NCBI GenBank assembly: GCA_900315395.1
Contig: OMZC01000039.1
Coordinates: forward strand, 1 to 34,667
Origin: an uncultured Gammaproteobacteria bacterium
GTDB lineage: Bacteria > Pseudomonadota > Gammaproteobacteria > Enterobacterales > Succinivibrionaceae
Length of the DNA stretch: 34,667 nt
Direction of reading: 5' to 3'
A model generated the notes under the pieces. That model had not been told where the DNA came from and searched no databases. It was given only the letters and a program-made list of their open reading frames with translations. Positions 25,521 to 34,248 of the stretch are shown piece after piece (the first letter of the stretch is position 1; the number at the start of each line of letters is the position of its first letter). Position numbers and translations under genes: made by a program.

Positions 25521-26567
25521 TTAATCATCATCAAATTCTTCAACTTCTTCATCATCAGCTACATTCATATTATTGCCCTTGATGAAGCTCAAATCGTTCT
25601 TAGCACTCTTAGGTCTCTCAAGAACTTCGGAGATCTTAATTGCAAGCTTGTCCTTTGACTGACCTAATTTAGCTCTGTAGCTTGGCAGATCCTCGATATA
25701 AACTAAAAGGTTTTCAGGGATTTCCACATTGAGGATATCACCTGGCTGGAAATTCATGATATCACGCAGTGATACTAGAGTATCTAAGAGTTTTACTCTC
25801 ATATCTACGTTAACATCCATAACTTCTTCACGTAAAGCCTTGTTCCAGCGAACATCGGTATCACCTTTATCTGACTGCACACCAGCATCTAAAAGTTCAC
25901 GAATTGGCTCAATCATTGAATATGGGAAGCAGATATGCAGATCACCACCGCCACCATCAAGATCGATATGGAACTGGTTTACGACTAAAACTTCAGATGG
26001 GCTAACAATATTTGCCATTGATGGGTTAACCTCTGAGTCTAAGTATTCAAACTCAGCATCCATCACAGGAGCCCAAGCTTCCTTATAGTCGGCAAAAACC
26101 ATCTTTAAGAGTTTTTGAATAATTCTTCTTTCAGTTGGGGTGAATTCACGACCTTCAATCTTGGTTCTAAAACGACCTTCACCACCAAAGAAGTTTTCTA
26201 CGAGGATGAATACTAATCGAGCCTCTAAAGTAATTAGAGCAGTACCTTTTAAAGGTCTAAAGCGCACCATGTTCAATGAAGTTGGCACATACAGAGTCTG
26301 CAGGTATTCACCAAACTTCATCATGTTCACGCCAGTCCAGGTCACTTCAGCTGAATGACGCATCATGTTAAACAAACTGATACGCATGTGACGAGCAAAA
26401 CGCTCATCAACAAGCTCAAGTGTTGGCATACGACCACGAACAATACGTTCCTGGGAACCAAAATCAAAGGTTTTGACGCCCGAGACGTCTTGCGGCTCTT
26501 CTGGCTCTACATCATCTGCTCCGTGTAACAGAGCATCAATTTCATCCTGCGTTAAAAATTCAGTCAC
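25521..26567 (-). CDS. fliM: Flagellar motor switch protein FliM
   Basis: C-ring protein that binds CheY-P and sets rotation direction. 348 residues. The start MTEFLTQDEIDALLHG is the conserved FliM N-terminus, the family's CheY-P-binding end. The middle domain carries ERIVRGRMPTLELVDERFAR and GEYLQTLYVP, and the C-terminal SpoA-like part ends with an Asp/Glu-rich tail. It begins with GTG at 26567, with AGGAG 8 nt upstream. Gap to fliL is 11 bp, to fliN 8 bp. Confidence 0.97.
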   Translation of the reverse strand: MTEFLTQDEIDALLHGADDVEPEEPQDVSGVKTFDFGSQERIVRGRMPTLELVDERFARHMRISLFNMMRHSAEVTWTGVNMMKFGEYLQTLYVPTSLNMVRFRPLKGTALITLEARLVFILVENFFGGEGRFRTKIEGREFTPTERRIIQKLLKMVFADYKEAWAPVMDAEFEYLDSEVNPSMANIVSPSEVLVVNQFHIDLDGGGGDLHICFPYSMIEPIRELLDAGVQSDKGDTDVRWNKALREEVMDVNVDMRVKLLDTLVSLRDIMNFQPGDILNVEIPENLLVYIEDLPSYRAKLGQSKDKLAIKISEVLERPKSAKNDLSFIKGNNMNVADDEEVEEFDDD

Positions 26568-26578
26568 AAATATTTCTC

Positions 26579-27115
26579 CTACTGCAGGACAAAGCTAGTA
26601 AAGAGGATCTTATCAACTACTGGAGCTTTAGCAATTTCAGACATTTTTGCTCTTGTAGCATCTAGTAACTCTCTTTTAAGTCTCTGACGTCCTGAAGGCA
26701 ACAGCAGTCCTTCATAGGTCTGTGCGCTGAGTTTATCAAAAATAACACTATCGATTAAAGTCAGGTGTTTCTTAGCTAAAGCTTCGTTCTCTTCGCCTTG
26801 AACTACTAACACCACATCTACCTGACCTGTATGTAATCTTCTTTCACTCTTGATGTTAAAAGAGAATTTATCTGAGCATTTAACATAGATCTCGCGCTGC
26901 AGAAGTTTTTGAGATTTCTCTTCTTCAGCCTTTTGAGCAGCTATTTCTTCAGCGGTAGGCCCAGGAGGCTCAAATGGAGGTAACTGCAAGAAGTAAGCAG
27001 CACCAAAATAGCCACTAACACCTAAGATTAGCAACAACAAGGCTGCGATAAGAATAAATAGCTTCTTACCACGCTTTGGGCTATCCATATCGTCTTCATT
27101 TTTCTTTTCAGCCAT
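26579..27115 (-). CDS. fliL: Flagellar basal-body-associated protein FliL
   Basis: Single-span inner-membrane protein near the stator that supports motor function. 178 residues: a charged cytoplasmic N-terminus, one helix (about 18-40, LFILIAALLLLILGVSGYFG), a Pro-rich linker (PPFEPPGP), an Ala/Glu/Lys helix and a periplasmic domain ending ILFTSFVLQ, matching the typical FliL C-terminus. ATG 27115 has AGGAGAG upstream. The first residues are very Lys/Asp-rich. Confidence 0.93.
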   Translation of the reverse strand: MAEKKNEDDMDSPKRGKKLFILIAALLLLILGVSGYFGAAYFLQLPPFEPPGPTAEEIAAQKAEEEKSQKLLQREIYVKCSDKFSFNIKSERRLHTGQVDVVLVVQGEENEALAKKHLTLIDSVIFDKLSAQTYEGLLLPSGRQRLKRELLDATRAKMSEIAKAPVVDKILFTSFVLQ

Positions 27116-27171
27116 AACTCTCTCCTAATTCTTTATATTATGGCACAGAGAACTAAATAATCTCTTGATTT

Positions 27172-29094
27172 TTACGCAAAATAGCTTACAGAATCACCAT
27201 TTTGTGAGTTTATTATATTTTCAGTTCCATTTTCTGTCAGATTTTCTGACACATTATTCTTATCGTTATCTGAAGCAAAGACTGTGCCGTAATTTAGATC
27301 ATCATGATTTTGCTCGTGTTGACCATACTGAGACTGATTTTGGTTGTCTCCAAATTCCTGATTCTGGTTCTGTTCAAAAGAACCATCCTCATATTCTGTT
27401 ACTTCAGCCTTAGCATTGATGTCATTGTCTCTTAAGGTCTGTCTTAAAGCTTCCATGCCCTGCTCTACTAAAGCTTTAGTAGCAGGTGAGCTTGCTGAGA
27501 TAGAAATCTTGGTGACATCATCAGCATTGCCTACATCAAGAGAAATCTTCATCTTACCTAATCCATGAGGATTTAAGGTCAAATCCATGGTCTTTAGATT
27601 CTTTGATGCCATCTGCATTACTTTTTCAGTTAAAGCCTGAGCATTCTGCTTTAAGTTAGATGACATGGTCAATAAGTCAAACTGCTTTGAAATTTGGCTC
27701 TGAGCATTTTCTTTATTAGTTGCAGCGCTCTGCTGTAACATGCTCTGGAAGGACTGGTTCTGGTTACTATCAGAGCTACCACCATCGGATAAATCTGATG
27801 ACATAGCTGCAGTTGAGCTCTCAACAGCAGACTTGATTGCCTGCTCTAAGCTCTGCAAACCATTTGAGCTTATCTTTTGCTCTGATGCTGTGTTCAGATT
27901 GGTGTTATCTAAGGTAATTCTAGATGATACTGCATCTGTATTAGTCTTTCCTTGAGTTGCACCTCTTAGTAACTCTAAAGATTTAGCTAATGTGTTCTCT
28001 GAAGCTTCCTCTTTAGAATCCATAATTGAGTCAATCTTACTCTTTACATCAGCTTTAGCTAATCTGTCATCAAGAGTTTGTGATAACTTTAAGCTCTGTT
28101 CAATTAAATCAAAATCATCAGCACCAAAGTCAGTATTCTCACTTTTATTTGAGGTTACTTTTACAGATTCAACATCAGCATCTGCTAAAAGCTCGTTAAA
28201 CCATGAATCAAGACCGGTATCTTCAGCTGATACTGTGTTTGCTCCTACATTTAAAGTATTAGCAGAGTTTTGTGCAGTGTTCTGTGTTGATAACTTAGCA
28301 GTTAAAGCTGTCTTTACAAATTCATTTAATTTTGAATCGTCTAAATTCTCAATAGAGCTTAAATCTTCATTTGAAAGATTTAAAAGTGAATTCTTTAACT
28401 CCTCAAGATTAGAACCTGACTCTAAATTTAAAGTATCTCCATTAGTTGCACTATTATTTGCATTGCCTTGAATTAAATCAGAGCTTCTTTGTACGATTTT
28501 ATCTACTAACTCAATTTTCTGATTTAATGCATTAACATCGCTTGCATCCATCACCTGATTAGTATTTGTAAAATCTACAGTGTAATTGTCAGCATTAGCT
28601 AAAAAGTCTGAATTGTCTAAAACAAGTTCAGTGTTCTCAGTACCTAATAACTCTGACATGAGAATTTCATCTGAAGACATAGTCTTCTTTTCATTTGCTA
28701 AGATTTCTTCATCATCAGTGCTGTTCACTGATTCAGCTGATTTTGCCTTTGTAGAGTCGGTCTTTGCAGAGTCTGTCTTTACAGCATGATTATTCTGCTT
28801 AACTGAATTTTTATTAGCAGCTAAGGTATCAGCTTTAGTGTTTGAGGATTTATTCAGTGTCTTATTAGAACTTACAGTCTTTACGTTCTTACCAGTTCTT
28901 ACAGAGCTTTTTACATTCTTTGAGTTCTGTACTGATGAGGTGGTAGTTAAAGAGGTTGAGTTTAGTGATCCAGTAAGTGAACTGAATAAATCACTAAAAT
29001 CAGCAGCATTCTGTTTAGACACAGTTGAATTAACATTGCCGTTAGAGGCAACATTGTTTTTAATAGTCTGATATGTATTGCCGATGTTTTGCAT
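27172..29094 (-). CDS. fliK: Flagellar hook-length control protein FliK
   Basis: Secreted molecular ruler that stops hook growth and switches the export gate to filament substrates. 640 residues, long for FliK (E. coli 375) but the family varies widely. About residues 1-470 are a low-complexity Ser/Asn/Asp/Thr region. The conserved C-terminal Flg_hook domain is visible as LKTMDLTLNPHGLGKMKISL (about 500-520) followed by VEQGMEALRQTLRDNDINAKAEVTE, then a Gln/Asn-rich tail. No signal peptide, as expected. ATG 29094 has AGAGAGGA upstream. It heads the fliK-R operon. The Ser-rich frame produces long open antisense frames that are not genes. Confidence 0.92.
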   Translation of the reverse strand: MQNIGNTYQTIKNNVASNGNVNSTVSKQNAADFSDLFSSLTGSLNSTSLTTTSSVQNSKNVKSSVRTGKNVKTVSSNKTLNKSSNTKADTLAANKNSVKQNNHAVKTDSAKTDSTKAKSAESVNSTDDEEILANEKKTMSSDEILMSELLGTENTELVLDNSDFLANADNYTVDFTNTNQVMDASDVNALNQKIELVDKIVQRSSDLIQGNANNSATNGDTLNLESGSNLEELKNSLLNLSNEDLSSIENLDDSKLNEFVKTALTAKLSTQNTAQNSANTLNVGANTVSAEDTGLDSWFNELLADADVESVKVTSNKSENTDFGADDFDLIEQSLKLSQTLDDRLAKADVKSKIDSIMDSKEEASENTLAKSLELLRGATQGKTNTDAVSSRITLDNTNLNTASEQKISSNGLQSLEQAIKSAVESSTAAMSSDLSDGGSSDSNQNQSFQSMLQQSAATNKENAQSQISKQFDLLTMSSNLKQNAQALTEKVMQMASKNLKTMDLTLNPHGLGKMKISLDVGNADDVTKISISASSPATKALVEQGMEALRQTLRDNDINAKAEVTEYEDGSFEQNQNQEFGDNQNQSQYGQHEQNHDDLNYGTVFASDNDKNNVSENLTENGTENIINSQNGDSVSYFA

Positions 29095-29145
29095 TGCACA
29101 TCCTCTCTTTTACAAGACAGTTGTAATTTTTATTTAATAATTCAA

Positions 29146-29334
29146 TTAGTTATTTAATATTTCATAAAGATATTTGTCTTTATATGTACTCATAGATGCA
29201 ATTAGTTTGCCAAGTTTTAATTTAACGGTTGTAGTAAGCTTATCTGAACTAAGAGTTATGTGACACAAAAGATTAAGTAGAAGAGATTTAGCTGGAGTTG
29301 AGTTTAGCGCTTTAATAATATCATCTGCTTTCAT
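29146..29334 (-). CDS. Possible small protein ahead of fliK (unknown)
   Basis: A 62-residue frame from ATG 29334 (66 from ATG 29346), beginning MKADDIIKALNSTPAKSLLL and rich in Lys, Leu and Thr. It would be soluble and helical. It ends 51 bp before fliK and begins after the terminator at 29370, so it would be the first gene of the flagellar transcript. Both starts have poor ribosome sites and I do not recognise the family, so it could equally be untranslated leader. Confidence 0.4.
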   Translation of the reverse strand: MKADDIIKALNSTPAKSLLLNLLCHITLSSDKLTTTVKLKLGKLIASMSTYKDKYLYEILNN

Positions 29335-29369
29335 GACTATTATCATTTGAGCATTTGGTACAATTTAGC

Positions 29370-29403
29370 AAAAAGCGCAGATCAAAAGATACTTTGATCT
29401 GCG
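29370..29403 (-). terminator. Rho-independent terminator of the ATP-grasp/M14 operon
   Basis: Perfect 11-bp stem CGCAGATCAAA / TTTGATCTGCG, 6-nt loop, then CTTTTTGC on the minus strand. It separates the M14 gene (stop 29486) from the flagellar operon. Confidence 0.88.
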
Positions 29404-29485
29404 ATGTGACAGTTAACAATATCAGTCTTTTAAGACAGACTAGTCTTTTTTAGACAGGCTTTTATGTGAATACAAATCTTAGTGT

Positions 29486-30415
29486 TTACGCTCCATAAAT
29501 CTTGAATAATGGTGTGTTCTGAAGAGTTAATGGTGAATCATGCGAGAAGAACATGATGCCATCTACATAAGAGTAAAGACGAGCTTTAAGTGTACCTTCA
29601 TAAGGATCAAGGATACGACCTAACTCATCGCCTCGTCTTACGAAATCACCAGCTCTTTTCTTTTTATAAAAGATACCCGCACAAGGAGCCTGCAGTACAA
29701 CCAAGTCTTTTTCGTTAATGATTTCTGAGACACAGGCAGGATCATAGGATTTCTTATTTACAATGCCCTTTTTAATCATGAAACGTAAAACAGCATTTAA
29801 CTCACTCTTGCAGATAAAGCCTTCAATTCTGTTATTAGCTCCACCATACATTGAGAAAGCTTTGGTGTTCCAGATCTGCCAGTTGTAGTTTAAAAGTGTA
29901 GTATCAAAAGGCGCAGGCTCTGTTACTGATACATAAGGTAAACCAAAGTCTTTACCCTCATCAGCATAATCTAGAGCAGTTTTCACAATTCTTACATGAG
30001 GTATGAACTCACCTGGCATATAGAATGATGCCATTTGAATACCGTACTCATAGCCCTGTAGCTTTTCAAATAAACCTGCTGCTATTCTCTGGGTAGTCTC
30101 ACCTTTGTTGTAGCCTGGGAACATTCTGTTGATATCAGTATCATCCATAGCCCAGAAACGTTTACCGATATTCATGGAAAAAGGGTTGGCACTAGGTACT
30201 ACAGTAACACTTACACCTTTTTGTAAAAAGCCGTGGTTCTCTAACATGTTCAGCTCTTTGACAATCTGAGAACAAACATATTGCTGAGCGACCTCATCAC
30301 CACGTAAGGCACCTACAATGGCTAATTTTTTAGCACCTTCACCAAAGGTATAACCTAATATCTTAAAATCATCTCTAAAAGGAGATTTCATGCTGAATAA
30401 GACTTCCTTTTTCAT
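29486..30415 (-). CDS. M14 succinylglutamate-desuccinylase/aspartoacylase-like protein lacking metal ligands
   Basis: 309 residues with the AstE/aspartoacylase layout: an N-terminal carboxypeptidase-like domain (about 30-190) and a C-terminal lipoyl-like beta barrel (about 235-309, VVLQAPCAGIFYKKKRAGDFV). Aligned with its neighbour (30418-31353), the metal and catalytic residues are gone: the H of THGDE is Arg38 (ALRGDE), the H of DIHSS is Ala128 (QMASF), and the catalytic Glu188 is Tyr188, while Glu41 and the substrate-binding DINRMFPG are kept. It therefore looks like a non-catalytic paralogue that might bind the same ligand or pair with the active enzyme. ATG 30415 has AAGGAG upstream inside the neighbour, with a 2-bp gap. 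Family is certain; function is not known. Confidence 0.85.
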   Translation of the reverse strand: MKKEVLFSMKSPFRDDFKILGYTFGEGAKKLAIVGALRGDEVAQQYVCSQIVKELNMLENHGFLQKGVSVTVVPSANPFSMNIGKRFWAMDDTDINRMFPGYNKGETTQRIAAGLFEKLQGYEYGIQMASFYMPGEFIPHVRIVKTALDYADEGKDFGLPYVSVTEPAPFDTTLLNYNWQIWNTKAFSMYGGANNRIEGFICKSELNAVLRFMIKKGIVNKKSYDPACVSEIINEKDLVVLQAPCAGIFYKKKRAGDFVRRGDELGRILDPYEGTLKARLYSYVDGIMFFSHDSPLTLQNTPLFKIYGA

Positions 30416-30417
30416 CT

Positions 30418-31353
30418 TTAAACATTCTCCTTAAAGACATGAATTCTTGCTAACAATGAACCTTCATAAACCACAGGATAAGCTCTTAGTGTAAACATCA
30501 GACCATCTACAGGTGCAATTACATCCTCTAAGATTTCACCTGTAAGTGAACTTACAATCATGCCTATGCGCTGACCTTTTTTTACATTGGAATTTACATG
30601 ACTGTCAGTTATAAAAATGCCTGATTTTTCAGCATTGATAAAAGATACTGAATCACCTACAGAGAGCACTGGAGTATTTACTTTCCTCTCTATATTGTCA
30701 TGCCACATCTGCATTGAACTTAGCAGATTTAAGATACCTTCAATTAACTGCTCACAGCAGTCATGATTGATACGCATACCTACGCCCATCTCAACTACTA
30801 AAGTCTTAGTACCAATGATGTTCAATGAATGAGCTAAGGTAGACTCAAGCACAGTTGCAGCCTCATGTACCCAGATAAAATCCATATTCAAAAGATTGGC
30901 TAATGGCACTAAGGTAGACTGCAAATTAACGTTAATTCTTACCTGAGGGATCTCGCGTAAAAAGATGTTACTTGAATGAATATCAATAACGACATCAGCT
31001 CCTGACAGATCTTCGACAATATAGTGAGCTGCAACCTCTGACATGGAGCCTACTAAAGATCCAGGAAAGATACGGTTCATGTCGATATCAAAATTAGGAA
31101 TACCTCTTTGAATTGAATCAATACCTAAGGGGTTTAAGCCAGGATAGATTTCAACTGTACCATCTAATTTATCTAAATTGTTGTTTAAGATCTGATTTAA
31201 CTTAAAAGCTACATACTGTCCTTCTAACTCATCACCGTGAGTACCGGTGACAATACATACTCTTTTAGGTGAATTACCTGAGGTAATCACATTTTTCTTA
31301 ATACAGAACTTCTCGTCTATAGGAAGTTCTGCTTTAAATACGTCTCTTATCAT
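30418..31353 (-). CDS. M14-family deacylase/carboxypeptidase (succinylglutamate desuccinylase/aspartoacylase-like)
   Basis: 311 residues. Zinc site GTHGDELEG (His39, Glu42) and DIHSS (His126), substrate-binding DMNRIFPG (Asn93, Arg94), and catalytic Glu188 in LVVEMGVG are all present, so it should be active. A C-terminal barrel (about 235-311) contains VKKGQRIGMIVSS and APVDGLMFTLRA. Family members remove acyl groups from amino acids or trim amide-linked amino acids. Beside ATP-grasp and transglutaminase genes it may cut a peptide or amide made by them; AstE is unlikely because no arginine-succinylation genes are near. ATG 31353 has only a distant GAGAG. The gap to the transglutaminase gene is 65 bp. 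Confidence 0.88.
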   Translation of the reverse strand: MIRDVFKAELPIDEKFCIKKNVITSGNSPKRVCIVTGTHGDELEGQYVAFKLNQILNNNLDKLDGTVEIYPGLNPLGIDSIQRGIPNFDIDMNRIFPGSLVGSMSEVAAHYIVEDLSGADVVIDIHSSNIFLREIPQVRINVNLQSTLVPLANLLNMDFIWVHEAATVLESTLAHSLNIIGTKTLVVEMGVGMRINHDCCEQLIEGILNLLSSMQMWHDNIERKVNTPVLSVGDSVSFINAEKSGIFITDSHVNSNVKKGQRIGMIVSSLTGEILEDVIAPVDGLMFTLRAYPVVYEGSLLARIHVFKENV

Positions 31354-31418
31354 AGTTTATTGTGTTCGCTCTCAATATTGTTACTTGCTGCAGTCACTTA
31401 CTACATTTCTACAAAGCA

Positions 31419-32198
31419 CTACAATTCACCTACACATACATGTACAGACATCTGTTGAGTAGCACCTCCTGTAAATACGCCCCTGCATACCGAGCAGTCA
31501 TTAGCATCTCTGCCGTGAGCTAACTTCACATAACCAAAATCTATTTTTCGGTTATGTGTAGGATCAAAACCATACCATTTATTTCCAATCAAAATCTCAA
31601 CCCAAGCATGAGTCTTACCATCTCCACTAATCAGTCCTGAGACATATTTTGAAGGGATGTTCTTGTAGCGTAAAAAAGCTAAGAGGACGTGTGCATAATC
31701 CTGACATACGCCCTTTTTTAAAGAAAAGGCTTCACTTGCAACGGTGTTGACATTGGTAACACCTGCTTCATAACTTATAAGATCGTGTACAAGCTCGGTT
31801 AAGTAATAGGCCTTATCAAAAGGAGATTCTGGAAGAGTTTTATCATCAATAAACTCTTTCATACTCTCATCTACTAAGGTCAGAGCTGACGGCAACTTAA
31901 ACAGATAGTTCTCTTTTGTGTCCTCGTACTCATAAATTTGAGTTCTTAAAACTCCAGAGCTGTTCCACATCAGGGTTTTATGAGCATTTAAGGCACCGCC
32001 GTAACAGATGGGATTTGAAAATGAATCCAAACCATCTTTCATCTCATCAAAGCCATACCGTGAAAAATCAAGTTTTAAAATCTCATAAAACGAGCTTTTT
32101 CGTGGCAGACAACGTAGCAGCAGATAATGTTTAGTTACGCTTACATTCGTGGTAAGCATATTCTGATAACTAAAGATCAGATCATGTGTCATGCTCAT
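31419..32198 (-). CDS. Transglutaminase-like cysteine peptidase family protein
   Basis: 259 residues. An N-terminal beta domain (about 1-110) precedes the transglutaminase core with a complete Cys-His-Asp triad: KKGVCQDYAHVLLAFLR (Cys165), GKTHAWVEI (His197) and GFDPTHNRKI (Asp212). There is no signal peptide, so it acts in the cytoplasm. Bacterial members of this class are usually predicted peptidases or amide-forming enzymes; they commonly occur beside alpha-E and circularly permuted ATP-grasp genes, exactly as here. Its ATG overlaps the alpha-E stop by four bases (ATGA). The substrate is unknown. Confidence 0.88.
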   Translation of the reverse strand: MSMTHDLIFSYQNMLTTNVSVTKHYLLLRCLPRKSSFYEILKLDFSRYGFDEMKDGLDSFSNPICYGGALNAHKTLMWNSSGVLRTQIYEYEDTKENYLFKLPSALTLVDESMKEFIDDKTLPESPFDKAYYLTELVHDLISYEAGVTNVNTVASEAFSLKKGVCQDYAHVLLAFLRYKNIPSKYVSGLISGDGKTHAWVEILIGNKWYGFDPTHNRKIDFGYVKLAHGRDANDCSVCRGVFTGGATQQMSVHVCVGEL

Positions 32199-32896
32199 AG
32201 ATTTACAAGCTTATTTACTATGCCTAGCATCTGAGTCTTATAAACACTGTCATTTAGCTCATAAGCTGACTCATTTAACATCACATCAAACTTTTCCATT
32301 GAGTACTTGTTGATAACAGACTCATCAATGTCTACCCAGTGTAATAAGCTGTCAAAGACTTCTCGTACCACCTCAAAGTCATAGTTAAAGCGCATATGCA
32401 TATCCAAGCTTTCAATAAAGCGACCATAACGAATGATAGCTACAGCTTTATCTGAATATAAACGCTCTTCAATAGAGCCAAAGAATGACAAAAGATGATC
32501 GGTTATCTCCTGTAACTCGTTTACAGTAATTTCATCTTCACGCTGTGCTAGTCTTTCTAAAGCGCAGACTGACATCTGGATATAGGATAAAGACTCAGAT
32601 TTAATTACTTCACGCAATAAGATAGCGTTGTCATTAGCTCCGGTTAGAGATGAAACAATGGAGCTAGGATTCTTTTTATCAAAGATGTAGACAGAGGCAA
32701 AAGTCTTAAAGTCCATGTCTTTTGCCTGAGCAGGACCTAAATTCTTTGCATAGGTTGCAAAGTCTACAGGATCACCGTCTAAGTACAGATCAAAATAGCG
32801 ACGTAACATATGTAATGACAGGTATGCTCTTTCAGTATAGCGACCTAACCAGTACAAACGATTTGCTTTAGCATCAGAAATTGCAATCTTATTCAT
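32195..32896 (-). CDS. Alpha-E domain (DUF403) protein
   Basis: 233 residues, all-helical, with the alpha-E opening ANRLYWLGRYTERAYLSLHML and IRYGRFIESLDMHMRFNYDF. The frame is open 12 codons further, but ATG 32896 has GGAGAG 7-8 nt upstream and matches the family start; the longer start would overlap the ATP-grasp gene. Alpha-E proteins have no established catalytic role; they are nearly always encoded with circularly permuted ATP-grasp ligases and a transglutaminase and are thought to be partner subunits. It lies 17 bp after the ATP-grasp gene and overlaps the transglutaminase gene by 4 bp. Confidence 0.88.
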   Translation of the reverse strand: MNKIAISDAKANRLYWLGRYTERAYLSLHMLRRYFDLYLDGDPVDFATYAKNLGPAQAKDMDFKTFASVYIFDKKNPSSIVSSLTGANDNAILLREVIKSESLSYIQMSVCALERLAQREDEITVNELQEITDHLLSFFGSIEERLYSDKAVAIIRYGRFIESLDMHMRFNYDFEVVREVFDSLLHWVDIDESVINKYSMEKFDVMLNESAYELNDSVYKTQMLGIVNKLVNL

Positions 32897-32913
32897 AATA
32901 GTCTCTCCTGTTA

Positions 32914-34248
32914 TTACTCTTCTAAAATCCAAGTATCTTTAAAACCACCGCCCTGTGAGGAATTAACCACAAAGGAATCTGGATTTCGTGAAAAACGTGT
33001 AAGTCCACTTGCCCATACCTTGGTTTCTTTTCCAGTTACCACAAAGGCTCTTAAGTCAGCTTTTCTTAAAACCTTGCCACCTGACTTATCATCGATAATC
33101 TCAAGATCTTTAAAATCGATTACCTCTTGAGCGATAAAGCGACGTGGCTCTTTGACAATCAGTGCTTTTAACTCGGTTAGTTTCTTGTCATCTAAATCAC
33201 GACCAAAGACCACACCGTAGCCACCAGCTTCACTTACATCTTTGATTACAAGCTTTGAGAGGTTCTTTAAGATGTAGTCGTAATCCTTCTGATAATATGG
33301 AAGATAAGTAGGAGCGTTGTGTAGCACCGGCTCTTCATCTAGGTAGTACTTAATCATTTTAGGCACAAAGTAATAGATGCCCTTATCATCAGCAACACCG
33401 TTACCTAAGCCGTTAACTACTGCAACATTGCCCTTTCTGTATGCCTGCATTAGGTTTGGAATACCAATTAAAGACTCAGGTACAAAGGTATTAGGATCCA
33501 TGTACTCATCTGAAATTCGTCTGTAGATGCAACCTACCTTTTCCTTTTTACCGTGCATGCCCAAATAAAAGCACTCATCATTTTCGACAATGATTTCGCC
33601 AGGATAGGCTAAAGTTGCCTGCGACTTTTCAGCTAAATATGAATGCTCAAAGTAAGCTGAGTTATAACGACCTGGTGTAAAGATCACGTTCAGACCACCA
33701 TTTACATTCACATAGTCCATCATGCTCTTTAGGATGTCGCCATAATTACGGTTATCCACAATCTTCTTATCATGGAAGATCTCAGGTAAAACCTTACGCA
33801 TTACCGAGCGCGCAATCATAGGATAGGAGGCACCTGATGGAATTCTTAAGTTGTCTTCTAAAATTACCCATTCACCAGTTTTAGATTGCACTAAATCAAT
33901 ACCTGCAATATGAGCATAAATTGATTTTGAAGGAGTAATACCCTCACATTCGTGCAGATATCCTTTGGATGTCAGCACAAACTCTGGAGGAATAACTCCA
34001 TCTTTGATGATCTTTTTGTCATGGTATATATCATCAATGAACATGTTTAAAGCTTTAGCTCTCTGGATAAGGCCTTTTTCTAACAGAGCAAAATCACTGT
34101 GAGAAATTACTCTAGGAATTGAGTCATAAGGAAAGAGCTGCTCTTTGAAAACGCCATTTTTGTAAATTCCAAATTTCACACCATAGCGCTCAAGCCATGC
34201 ATTTACAGCATCAGAGCTTTTGATGAAAGCATCGTTAACATCGTTCAT
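32914..34248 (-). CDS. Circularly permuted ATP-grasp protein (DUF404/DUF407-type amidoligase)
   Basis: 444 residues. Family marks: FPYDSIPRVISHSDFALLEKG, FIDDIYHDKKII, VILEDNLRIPSGASYPM, GNVAVVNGLGNGVADDKGI, the glycine-rich nucleotide-binding LVIKDVSEAGGYGVVFG, and the C-terminal FVVNSSQGGGFKDTWIL. These proteins are predicted to form amide or peptide bonds with ATP, through an acyl-phosphate, making a peptide of unknown nature. ATG 34248 has AAAGGACA upstream. It is first of five minus-strand genes ending at 29486. Family is secure, the product is not known. Confidence 0.9.
   Translation of the reverse strand: MNDVNDAFIKSSDAVNAWLERYGVKFGIYKNGVFKEQLFPYDSIPRVISHSDFALLEKGLIQRAKALNMFIDDIYHDKKIIKDGVIPPEFVLTSKGYLHECEGITPSKSIYAHIAGIDLVQSKTGEWVILEDNLRIPSGASYPMIARSVMRKVLPEIFHDKKIVDNRNYGDILKSMMDYVNVNGGLNVIFTPGRYNSAYFEHSYLAEKSQATLAYPGEIIVENDECFYLGMHGKKEKVGCIYRRISDEYMDPNTFVPESLIGIPNLMQAYRKGNVAVVNGLGNGVADDKGIYYFVPKMIKYYLDEEPVLHNAPTYLPYYQKDYDYILKNLSKLVIKDVSEAGGYGVVFGRDLDDKKLTELKALIVKEPRRFIAQEVIDFKDLEIIDDKSGGKVLRKADLRAFVVTGKETKVWASGLTRFSRNPDSFVVNSSQGGGFKDTWILEE

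Noticed and set aside
27992-28471. 159-codon plus-strand open frame across fliK (and others at 27740, 28586, 28838)
   Set aside because: Antisense shadow of the Ser/Asn/Asp-rich fliK codons; Ser/Phe/Lys-biased translation and no ribosome site.
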